Positions 34,861 through 41,771 of a stretch of 64,000 nt of DNA are shown here, piece by piece. The position numbers were made by a program, and so were the translations under genes. Position 1 is the first letter of the stretch. Every line of letters starts with the position of its first letter. Under the pieces are notes generated by a model. It saw only the letters and a list, made by a program, of their open reading frames with translations. It was not told where the DNA came from and searched no databases. The stretch is from DATBSK01 sp964501785 (GTDB taxonomy: Bacteria > Actinomycetota > Acidimicrobiia > IMCC26256 > PALSA-555). The stretch lies in assembly GCA_964501785.1 (NCBI GenBank), contig CAZCUD010000013.1, positions 51,949-115,948 on the forward strand. The letters run 5' to 3'.

Positions 34861-35336
34861 GCGACGACCGCAGGTACGAGGACCCGGGCTTCGACGCGCT
34901 CGACACAGCGCTCGGTGAGCGGCTGCGTGCCGCGGCGCCGTCGGCACCCGACGCCGAGGCGACGCTCGCAGGCCTGCGACCGGGCCTCGCCCGGGCCCGG
35001 CGTCGCCGCCAGGGCGCGCTCGCCGGTGCCGCGGCCCTCGGGTTCGTGGCGCTGGTCGGCCTCGGTGCCGCGGCGCTGAGCGGCGGTGGCGGCGGCGACG
35101 TCCGCACCCCTCCCGCCACGCGCCCCGAGCGGACCACCTCGACGACGACCACGTCGACCACGGTCCCCGCGACCGTGCCGACGACTCCCGCGACCGTCGA
35201 GGCGCCGGCGACGACCCCCGGCACCGTCGACGAGCCCGACGACGACGGGCCCGACGACGACAGCTCGGGCCCCGGTTCGGGCGGCACCGACGACTCGGGC
35301 GGCTCGGGGTCGTCGGGGTCGTCCGGCGGCGGCTGA
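34857..35336 (+). CDS. Probable anti-sigma factor, single-pass membrane protein
   Basis: Protein of 159 residues. A cytoplasmic N-terminal region (about 1-60), one membrane helix (LAGAAALGFVALVGLGAAAL) and a Thr/Pro then Asp/Gly/Ser-rich outer tail fit the topology of membrane anti-sigma factors. No zinc motif is visible. ATGA overlap with the sigma gene makes it the cognate regulator by position. It is not recognised by family motif, so the role rests on topology and context. Confidence 0.72.
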   Translation: MSDDRRYEDPGFDALDTALGERLRAAAPSAPDAEATLAGLRPGLARARRRRQGALAGAAALGFVALVGLGAAALSGGGGGDVRTPPATRPERTTSTTTTSTTVPATVPTTPATVEAPATTPGTVDEPDDDGPDDDSSGPGSGGTDDSGGSGSSGSSGGG

Positions 35337-35353
35337 AGCCCGCCGGACGCCGA

Positions 35354-35383
35354 CCAAACCGAGCGGCGGCCTGCGGCGTGTCC
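35354..35383 (+). promoter_or_regulatory. ECF-type promoter P2 (acidic envelope protein gene)
   Basis: CCAAACC (35354-35360), 16-nt spacer, CGTGTCC (35377-35383): the same boxes and spacer as P1 at 34288. Expected transcription start is about 35389-35392, with AGAGGA as ribosome-binding site before ATG 35414. This indicates the downstream gene is a target of the sigma factor. Confidence 0.72.
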
Positions 35384-35413
35384 TCCTCGAGAACCCCCGA
35401 GAGAGGACTGGAC

Positions 35414-36094
35414 ATGGACATCACCAAGCACCGCAAGCTCGTCGTGGGAGGCGCCGCGGCGGCGTTCGTGCTCGGCGCCGGCGCGATCGCGGGCGCCGCG
35501 GTCGGCGCCGGACCGTTCGAGAGTGGCGACGACGATCCCGTCCTCGACACTGGCGGCACCTCGCTCCCTGCGGGCGCGGTCGACCTCCCGGTCGGCGGAT
35601 CGGCGACGTACGCGGCGGGCGACGCCGGATTCGTGACCATCGCCCGCGAGACCGACGACGCGCTGCGCGTCGTCGGGGTGTCGCCGGCTCCGGGCTGGCA
35701 GTTCGCGATCGAGTCCGACGACGACCCCGGCGAGGTGGAGGTCGACTTCACCGACGGTGCTCGCCGCGTGCGCTTCGACGCGGAGGTCGAGGACGCGGCT
35801 GTGAGGATCCGGGTGCGCGACGAGGCCACCGACGATGGACCGAGCGTCACGCTCCCGAGCGGATCGCTGCCCGACGATGACGGGCCGAGCGCGACGCTTC
35901 CGGACGGGACCGTCCCCGACACGCTGCCGAGCGGCACGCTGCCCGATGACGACCTCGACGACGACAGCGCCAACCGCGGCCCCGGCAGCGACGACTCGGG
36001 TCACGACGCCGACGACGACCACGGCAACGACGACGATGACGACGTCGACGACGACCACGGCGGCAGCTCCGGCCACGGCGGCGGCGACGACTGA
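35414..36094 (+). CDS. Membrane-anchored acidic protein with Asp/His-rich tail
   Basis: Unrecognised protein of 226 residues and the apparent target of the ECF system. N-terminal anchor or signal (LVVGGAAAAFVLGAGAIAGAA), a compact beta-type domain at about 45-145 (ATYAAGDAGFVTIARETDD, then GEVEVDFTDGARRVRFDAEV), then PSGSLPDDDGPSATLPDG-type repeats and an Asp-rich tail with interspersed His (GHDADDDHGNDDDDDVDDD). The tail could bind Ca, Zn or Cu outside the membrane. Function unknown. Confidence 0.75.
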   Translation: MDITKHRKLVVGGAAAAFVLGAGAIAGAAVGAGPFESGDDDPVLDTGGTSLPAGAVDLPVGGSATYAAGDAGFVTIARETDDALRVVGVSPAPGWQFAIESDDDPGEVEVDFTDGARRVRFDAEVEDAAVRIRVRDEATDDGPSVTLPSGSLPDDDGPSATLPDGTVPDTLPSGTLPDDDLDDDSANRGPGSDDSGHDADDDHGNDDDDDVDDDHGGSSGHGGGDD

Positions 36095-36113
36095 CGCCCC
36101 TCCCCCATCGGCG

Positions 36114-36158
36114 CGTTGGAAGACTCAGCGACACTCTCTGTCGCTGAGTCTTCCGACG
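36114..36158. terminator. Perfect 16-bp-arm hairpin between convergent genes
   Basis: GGAAGACTCAGCGACA (36118-36133) and TGTCGCTGAGTCTTCC (36139-36154) are perfect complements around CTCTC, extended outward by GCGT/ACGC. It closely matches the imperfect hairpin at 2967-3013 and separates two convergent genes, so it should terminate both. Confidence 0.75.
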
Positions 36159-36176
36159 CTCGATGGCGCGGACGAC

Positions 36177-36899
36177 TCAGGGGTGTTCGCGGACCTCGAC
36201 GATGACGTGGCCGGGGCCCTTCACGACGACGATGTCGGCGACCGCCCGCGACGGCTCGATGTGCTCGCGCAGGTTGGGCAGGTTGACGTGTATCCAGGTG
36301 CTGCGCGCCAGCTGCTCCACCTGGTCCTCGTCGAGGTCCGCGAACTGCCGGTAGAACGACTCGGCGTCGGATCGGGCCTCGGCGCACAGCGCGAGGAACC
36401 GATCGACGTACCACGTCTCGAGGTCGGCCTCCTCGGCGTGCAGGTACACGCCCAGGTCGACGCGGCCGGCGAGCGCGCCGAGGGCGTTCACGCCCTCCAC
36501 CACGACGACGTCGCTCGGCGGGAGCGGATGCGCGGCACCCGGCACGACGTCGTAGGTGACGTGCGAGTACACGGGGACCGTGAGCCCGGACTCCCCGGCG
36601 CGCACCGCGTCGGCGAACGCGCGGAGCGCTCCGGCGTCGTAGGAGTCGGGATAGCCCTTGCGGTGCATGATGCCGCGCTCGACGAGCACGCGGTCCGGGA
36701 AGAGGAAGCCGTCCGTGCTCACGACCTCGGCGTGGACGCCCAGGTCGTCGAACGTCACCACGAGCTCCTCGGCGAAGGTCGACTTCCCCGCCGAGACGGC
36801 GCCCGCGAGCGCGACCAGCGCCGGCGCGTCCTCCCGCGTTCGCCGCTCCAGAGCCCGACCGGCGACGAGTCGGTGCGCGGGCTCGGTCGGCCCCTTCAC
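36177..36899 (-). CDS. Type I pantothenate kinase-like (CoaA family)
   Basis: P-loop kinase of 240 residues with the blocks of bacterial CoaA: GAVSAGKST (Walker A, with Ser for Val/Ala), STDGFLFP, VERGIMHRKGYPDSYD, PVYSHVTYDVVPGA and WIHVNLPNLREHI. Family members are usually about 310 residues; the shortage is at the N-terminus, ahead of the P-loop. The main role is phosphorylation of pantothenate for CoA synthesis, but the shortened form could be a uridine-kinase-like relative. GTG overlaps the upstream stop as GTGA. Confidence 0.8.
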   Translation of the reverse strand: MKGPTEPAHRLVAGRALERRTREDAPALVALAGAVSAGKSTFAEELVVTFDDLGVHAEVVSTDGFLFPDRVLVERGIMHRKGYPDSYDAGALRAFADAVRAGESGLTVPVYSHVTYDVVPGAAHPLPPSDVVVVEGVNALGALAGRVDLGVYLHAEEADLETWYVDRFLALCAEARSDAESFYRQFADLDEDQVEQLARSTWIHVNLPNLREHIEPSRAVADIVVVKGPGHVIVEVREHP

Positions 36900-37351
36900 C
36901 GGCGACCTCCGGCCTGCATGTGCGACGAGAGGTCACCGAGCAGGTCGGGGTGCACGGTCCGCTCCGCGAACCACCACCGTCCCTCCTCGTGGGAGAAGCG
37001 GTCGTGGTACCGGCCGGACAGCACGGCGCGGAGCGCACCCGGTCGCTCGGCCTGGAGCACGGTGAACACGCACGTCGCGGTCGCCGTGCCGGCGGCCCGG
37101 TCGCAGTCGACCTCGAGGTTGCCCAGCACGTGCTTGGTTCGGGGCGTCCCGTCGTCGTAGAGGACGACGGGCTCGTAGACCGTGCGCACGGCTGCCGCGC
37201 CGACCCGGGCGGCACCACCACGGGACGACACGAACCGCCCCCGAGCGAACAGCGCGGCGACGCCGTCGAGATCGCCGGCGTCGAGCCGCTCGGCGTACGC
37301 CGTCACCAGCGTCCGGATCTGTTCCTCGTCGGTCGCCCCCACGCCGCTCAC
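36896..37351 (-). CDS. SnoaL-like/NTF2-fold protein
   Basis: Small alpha+beta barrel protein of 151 residues of the NTF2/SnoaL type: LVTAYAERLDAGDLDGVAALF and RYHDRFSHEEGRWWFAERTVH. Such proteins are isomerases, dehydratases or scytalone-dehydratase-like enzymes, or ligand-binding modules. Middle gene of a three-gene overlapping unit (MBL, NTF2, CoaA), all joined by GTGA. Confidence 0.8.
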   Translation of the reverse strand: MSGVGATDEEQIRTLVTAYAERLDAGDLDGVAALFARGRFVSSRGGAARVGAAAVRTVYEPVVLYDDGTPRTKHVLGNLEVDCDRAAGTATATCVFTVLQAERPGALRAVLSGRYHDRFSHEEGRWWFAERTVHPDLLGDLSSHMQAGGRR

Positions 37352-38061
37352 AGCGCGGCGCGGAGCCGCTCGTCGTAGGCGTCGCCGAGCGTGCGGAGCA
37401 TCCCGGCGCCGTCACCGGAGTGGGTCGGACCGTGCATCAGCGCGAGCGTGCGCGGCTCGAGCTCGGCGAGCCGACGCATCGTCGCGCCGGTGCCGGGCGT
37501 GAGCGGCGTCGCGAGGTAGACGTCCTCGGCCGCCAGCGCGGGCTCGACCAGGTCGTCCTCGGTCGTCGTCGGCCACCGTCCCGAGGCGGTGAACAGGTCG
37601 CTGCACAGCAACGTGCCGGTCTGCTCCTCGAACATCAGCCCCGCGTCCCACCCGTGCGGCACGTGCGGCGTCGCGACGTGGCGCACCCGCTTGCCGCCGA
37701 GGTCGAGCACCTCGCCGTCGCTCAGCGGACGCGGCGCGCGATCGGCCATGTCGGCGACCGAGACGAGGACGCCGATCATCGTGTGGACGACCTCGGCGTC
37801 GGGGGCGGCCGCGAGCCATGCGTTCATCGAGCCGCACTCGTCGGACTCGTAGTGGCTGAAGCTGATCCAGCGCAGCCGCTCGGGGGGCATCACTCGCGCG
37901 ACCGCGCCGGAGACGAGCGGGTAGAGCTGGCGCATCCCGGTGTGGAAGAGCAGCGGCTGGTCGGCATCGAGCAGGAACTGGCAGAACGTCAGGTCGGCGT
38001 CGGGTACGTACGTCGCGATGCGGTACACGCCGTCGGCGACCTCGTCGAGCTCGGTCTCCAT
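37348..38061 (-). CDS. Stand-alone flavodiiron-type MBL domain protein
   Basis: Protein of 237 residues matching the oxygen-binding diiron (ODP) domain of flavodiiron proteins. All six iron ligands are visible: HYESDE gives the HxExD motif, then His in VPHGWDAG, Asp in CSDLF and His in LMHGPTH. The flavodoxin module normally fused behind it is missing, so an external redox partner would be needed to reduce O2 or NO. ATG at 38061 has AGGAGG upstream. It overlaps the NTF2-like gene by GTGA. Confidence 0.85.
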   Translation of the reverse strand: METELDEVADGVYRIATYVPDADLTFCQFLLDADQPLLFHTGMRQLYPLVSGAVARVMPPERLRWISFSHYESDECGSMNAWLAAAPDAEVVHTMIGVLVSVADMADRAPRPLSDGEVLDLGGKRVRHVATPHVPHGWDAGLMFEEQTGTLLCSDLFTASGRWPTTTEDDLVEPALAAEDVYLATPLTPGTGATMRRLAELEPRTLALMHGPTHSGDGAGMLRTLGDAYDERLRAAL

Positions 38062-38120
38062 GCTCCCTCCTGGTCTCGTCCGTCTCGTCGCGTCTTCGAC
38101 CGCGGGCGCCAGGCGCTGCG

Positions 38121-39677
38121 CTACACCTCGCGAGCGCCCGGCCGCCGGTCGGCGACCTCGAAGCTCACGCCGGTGGCGATCGTCGCCGCCGGGTCGTCGA
38201 CCGCGGAGACGTAGCGGAAGTCGGCCCGCATGCGATCGCGCGTCGTGTCGAGCACCACGTAGCCGTGATCCCGCCCGTTCACGTACTGGACGTGCGGTTG
38301 CGCACCGGCCGCGATCTCGAGCACCTCGGCCAACGGGAACGGTGACGTGATCGACGTGCCGACCAGCTCGGTCGCGACGGTCTTCGGTCCGGTGCCCGAG
38401 TCGTCCGCCTGCTCGGAGACCAAGTCGTTGACCCAGCTCGAGTGGATGTCGCCGGTGATGACGACACCGTTGCGCGCGTGCTGTGCGAGCGCTTTCAACA
38501 CCTGGCCGCGTTCGAACCGGTACCCGTCCCATTGGTCGAGGTTGTGGATCGGGTTCGCCAGGTCGGGCGAGAAGCTCATGGGGGCGAACATCACCTGCTG
38601 GGCGAGCACGCTCCAGCGCGCGTCCGAAGCGCGCAGCCCGTCGAGCAGCCAGCGCTTCTGCTGCGCGCCGAGCATCGTCGCGTCGGGACTGTCGGCCTCG
38701 GCGCAGTTGCCGATGTCGCTGGTCGCGTCGCACGGCTGGTTCGTGCGGTACTGCCGCGTGTCGAGGACGTGAGCCGTGACCAGATCACCGAACGTCGCGT
38801 CGCGGTAGATCCGGTAGTCGGGGCCGTCAGGAGGCGGGAGCCGAACCGGCTGGTGCTCCCACCACACCTGGTACGCGGCCGCGCGTCGAGTGCGGAACTG
38901 GTCGGGCGGCAGCACGTCGCGGTCGGCGAGGTCGCCGGCGTAGTTGTTGTCGGCCTCGTGGTCGTCCCAGGTGACGACCCACGGATGGGCGGCGTGCGCC
39001 GCCTGGAGGTTGGGATCCGACTTGTAGGTGCCGTACCGCTGCCGGTACCCGGTCACGTCGACCACCTCCGGACCCTCGTGCGCCCGAAGTCCCGTGCCGG
39101 CACCGCCCTCGTAGATGTAGTCGCCGAGCCACAGCACCGCGTCGAGGTCTTCCTCGGCGAGGTGACGGTGCGCGGCGTAGTAGCCGTCCTCGTAGTCCTG
39201 GCACGAGCCGAACCCGAGTCGGACGCGCCGCGGCGACGACCCGGTCGCCGGCGCGGTGCGCGTGCGCCCGATCGGGCTCTCCTCGCCGGCGGCGAGGAAC
39301 CGGTAGTAGTAGTCGCGACCGGGCTCGAGCCCCTTCGCGTCGACGTGCACGGAGTGCGCGTGCGCCGGATCGGCGATCGTCCGACCCTTCGCGGCGATGC
39401 GGGCGAACCGCTCGTCGTGCGCGACCTCCCACCGCAGCGTGAACGGCTCGGGTGCCATGCCGCCGTCGGGTGCGAGCGGGTCGGGCGCCAGGCGCGTCCA
39501 GAGGATCACCCGGTCGGGTCGTGGGTCACCCGACGCGATCCCGAGGCGGAACGGATCGGCGGGTAGCTGCGCCGCGCCCGCCGGTGACGTGAGCAGCGGC
39601 GACCGGAGCAGCTGGGCCCCGGCGAGCGACAGGCCGGCGCCACCGGCGAGCCGGAGGAACCCACGGCGGCTGATCAC
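38121..39677 (-). CDS. phoD: PhoD-type alkaline phosphatase, Tat-exported
   Basis: Exported phosphodiesterase/alkaline phosphatase of the PhoD family, about 518 residues. A Tat signal (SRRGFLRLAGGAGLSLAGA) precedes the fibronectin-like N-terminal domain (ILWTRLAPDPLAPDGGM) and the catalytic domain with GFGSCQDYEDG, LGDYIYEGGAG, WDDHEADNNY and GDIHSSW, which hold the Fe/Ca ligands. It should release phosphate from organic phosphoesters outside the cell. GTG at 39677 gives a standard Tat start; more upstream GTGs exist in the 26-bp divergent gap. Confidence 0.93.
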   Translation of the reverse strand: MISRRGFLRLAGGAGLSLAGAQLLRSPLLTSPAGAAQLPADPFRLGIASGDPRPDRVILWTRLAPDPLAPDGGMAPEPFTLRWEVAHDERFARIAAKGRTIADPAHAHSVHVDAKGLEPGRDYYYRFLAAGEESPIGRTRTAPATGSSPRRVRLGFGSCQDYEDGYYAAHRHLAEEDLDAVLWLGDYIYEGGAGTGLRAHEGPEVVDVTGYRQRYGTYKSDPNLQAAHAAHPWVVTWDDHEADNNYAGDLADRDVLPPDQFRTRRAAAYQVWWEHQPVRLPPPDGPDYRIYRDATFGDLVTAHVLDTRQYRTNQPCDATSDIGNCAEADSPDATMLGAQQKRWLLDGLRASDARWSVLAQQVMFAPMSFSPDLANPIHNLDQWDGYRFERGQVLKALAQHARNGVVITGDIHSSWVNDLVSEQADDSGTGPKTVATELVGTSITSPFPLAEVLEIAAGAQPHVQYVNGRDHGYVVLDTTRDRMRADFRYVSAVDDPAATIATGVSFEVADRRPGAREV

Positions 39678-39702
39678 GCGCCGGAGGGTAGCGTGCGCCA
39701 CC

Positions 39703-40350
39703 GTGGCGTACTCGGCGGTCGTGTTCGATCTCGGCGGCGTCGTCATGCCGTCGCCGATCGACACGTTCCGTGACTACGAGGCACGCGTCGGCCTGCCTCA
39801 TCGGTTCATCAGCGAGGTCGTCCTCGCGGGAGGTGAGGACGGCGCCTTCTCCCGGCTCGAGCGGGGGGAGCTGACGATGGACGAGTTCACCGACGACTTC
39901 GCGGCCGAGTGCGCGCGCGCCGGCTACACCGTGGACGTCGCCGAGCTGTTCGGCGAGATCCACGCGGGCTCGGAGCCGCGAGCGGAGATGGTTCGCGCGA
40001 TCGCCATCATCCGTGAGGTGGGCATCAAGGCCGGCGCGCTCACCAACAACTGGAAGCCTGACAGCAACGGCGCGTCCTCGACGCGCTCGGCGGTCGGTGC
40101 GCTGGCCGGGGTCTTCGACGTGGTCGTCGAGTCGGCCGTCGAGGGGCTGCGGAAGCCGGATCCGCGGATCTACGAGCTGGTCTGCGAGCGGCTCGAGGTC
40201 ACACCGAGAGAGACGGTGTTCCTCGACGACCTCGGCGCGAACCTCAAGCCGGCGCGCGAGCTCGGGATGACGACGATCAAGGTGACCGATCCGCGCTCGG
40301 CCCTGATCGAGCTCGAGGCCGTGCTGGGGCTCGCGCTCGAGGTCGGCTAG
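39703..40350 (+). CDS. HAD-superfamily hydrolase (subfamily IA)
   Basis: HAD hydrolase of 215 residues. Motif I is FDLGGVV (Asp nucleophile, with G for the usual second Asp), motif II ALTNNWK, motif III RKPDPRIYEL (Lys) and motif IV FLDDLGANL. The second Asp of DxD is Gly, as in the HAD domain of ACAD10 and epoxide hydrolases; in these, phosphatase activity may be reduced. GTG follows TAGCGT by 8 nt. Confidence 0.86.
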   Translation: MAYSAVVFDLGGVVMPSPIDTFRDYEARVGLPHRFISEVVLAGGEDGAFSRLERGELTMDEFTDDFAAECARAGYTVDVAELFGEIHAGSEPRAEMVRAIAIIREVGIKAGALTNNWKPDSNGASSTRSAVGALAGVFDVVVESAVEGLRKPDPRIYELVCERLEVTPRETVFLDDLGANLKPARELGMTTIKVTDPRSALIELEAVLGLALEVG

Positions 40351-40358
40351 GCGGAGCC

Positions 40359-41000
40359 ATGGAGCTGCTGCTGGTGCGCCATGCCGAGCCGGTGCGGATC
40401 GAGGGCGGGCACGGCACGGGTCCGGCCGACCCCGAGCTCACCGCGCGGGGGCGAGACCAGGCCGCGCGGCTTGCGGCGTGGCTCGCGTTCGAGGGTGCCG
40501 ACGTGGTCGTGTCGAGTCCGCTCCGGCGGGCCCGCCAGACCGCCGAGCACGTCGCGTACGCCCTGGGCCTCGATCTCGAGATCGTCGAGGGGATCTCCGA
40601 GTACGACGCGCACTCGGACGAGTACATCCCCATCGAGGAGCTGCGCGAGCTGAAGGACGAGCGCTGGCTCGCGACCATCGAAGGACGATGGGCTGACGTC
40701 GGTGGCGTCGACCCGTCGGTGTTCCAGGCGCAGGTCGTGCCGGCAGTCGAGGAGCTGATCGCCCGCTACGCGGGCCGGCGAGTGGTCGCGGTGGCACACG
40801 GCGGCGTCGTCAACGTCTACCTGGCGCACGTGCTCGGGCTCGACCGGCTGCTGTGGTTCCATCCCGAGTACACGTCGATCAGCCGCGTGCACGCTTCGCG
40901 TCGCGGAGACCGCAGCGTCGTGAGCGTGAACGAGACCGGTCATCTCGTCGGCACGCCGGCGGAACCCGCCGGCCAGGACGCAGAGGCGACCCCCTCGTGA
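40359..41000 (+). CDS. Histidine phosphatase (phosphoglycerate mutase-like)
   Basis: Protein of 213 residues of the histidine phosphatase superfamily, branch 1: LLLVRHAEPV with the nucleophilic His, SSPLRRARQTAE and the second catalytic His in VAVAHGGVV. It begins 8 nt after the HAD gene and is coupled to the next gene by GTGA, so it belongs to a run of metabolic genes. Specific substrate unknown (mutase, fructose-bisphosphatase or mannosyl-3-phosphoglycerate phosphatase are options). Confidence 0.88.
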   Translation: MELLLVRHAEPVRIEGGHGTGPADPELTARGRDQAARLAAWLAFEGADVVVSSPLRRARQTAEHVAYALGLDLEIVEGISEYDAHSDEYIPIEELRELKDERWLATIEGRWADVGGVDPSVFQAQVVPAVEELIARYAGRRVVAVAHGGVVNVYLAHVLGLDRLLWFHPEYTSISRVHASRRGDRSVVSVNETGHLVGTPAEPAGQDAEATPS

Positions 41001-41761
41001 GCATCGCCGTCGAGCGAGACGGTCCGGTCACCGTGGTGACGATCGACCGGCCGGAGGTGCGCAACGCCGTCGACGGACCGACCGCGGCGGCGCTCGCCGA
41101 CGCGTTCCGAGCCTTCGAGACGGACGACGCCGCGCTGGTTGCCGTGCTCACCGGCGCCGGCGGGACGTTCTGCGCCGGTGCCGACCTGACGGCCATGCTC
41201 GACGGACGCAGCAACTCGGTGACCGAGGACGGCGATGGTCCGATGGGGCCGACGCGAATGCTGCTCGACAAGCCGGTGATCGCGGCAGTCGAGGGCTTCG
41301 CCGTGGCCGGCGGCCTCGAGCTCGCGGTGTGGTGCGACCTGCGCGTGGCGGCGCGCGACGCCGTCTTCGGCGTGTACTGCCGCCGCTGGGGCGTCCCCCT
41401 CATCGACGGCGGCACCGTACGCCTGCCGCGCTTGGTCGGCGCGAGCCACGCACTCGACCTCGTCCTCACCGGGCGGGGCGTGTCCGGCGACGAAGCGCGC
41501 ATGATGGGACTCGCGAACCGGATCGTGGAACCCGGCCGCGCGCTGGACGAGGCCCGCGCGCTCGCGCACCAGCTCGCGGCGCTGCCGCAGCACTGCCTGC
41601 GCAACGACCGACGGTCGGTGTACGACCAGGACGGCCGAACGCTCGACGAGGCGCTCGCGAACGAGTACCGCCTCGGCCTGGACACGCTCGCCGACCCCGA
41701 GATGCGCGCCGGCGTGCACCGCTTCGCGGCTGGCGAGGGTCGACACGGGAGCGCGACGTAG
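40997..41761 (+). CDS. Enoyl-CoA hydratase/isomerase family (crotonase)
   Basis: Crotonase-fold protein of 254 residues: FCAGADLTAM (oxyanion hole and CoA binding), KPVIAAVEGFAVAGGLELAVWCD (second part of the oxyanion hole with FAVAGG) and GVYCRRWGVPLIDGGTVRLP. Neither catalytic Glu of classical hydratases is clear: the second position is ID-GG rather than EGG, so isomerase or another crotonase reaction is possible. GTG overlaps the phosphatase gene stop as GTGA. Confidence 0.87.
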   Translation: MSIAVERDGPVTVVTIDRPEVRNAVDGPTAAALADAFRAFETDDAALVAVLTGAGGTFCAGADLTAMLDGRSNSVTEDGDGPMGPTRMLLDKPVIAAVEGFAVAGGLELAVWCDLRVAARDAVFGVYCRRWGVPLIDGGTVRLPRLVGASHALDLVLTGRGVSGDEARMMGLANRIVEPGRALDEARALAHQLAALPQHCLRNDRRSVYDQDGRTLDEALANEYRLGLDTLADPEMRAGVHRFAAGEGRHGSAT

Positions 41762-41771
41762 GATCGAACGC

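Noticed and set aside
32707..35973. Minus-strand open frame of more than 1000 codons opposite the LLM, sigma and anti-sigma genes
   Set aside because: Low-complexity Ser/Arg/Pro composition, no motif, and the plus strand has well-supported genes and promoters; this is a third-position GC artefact.
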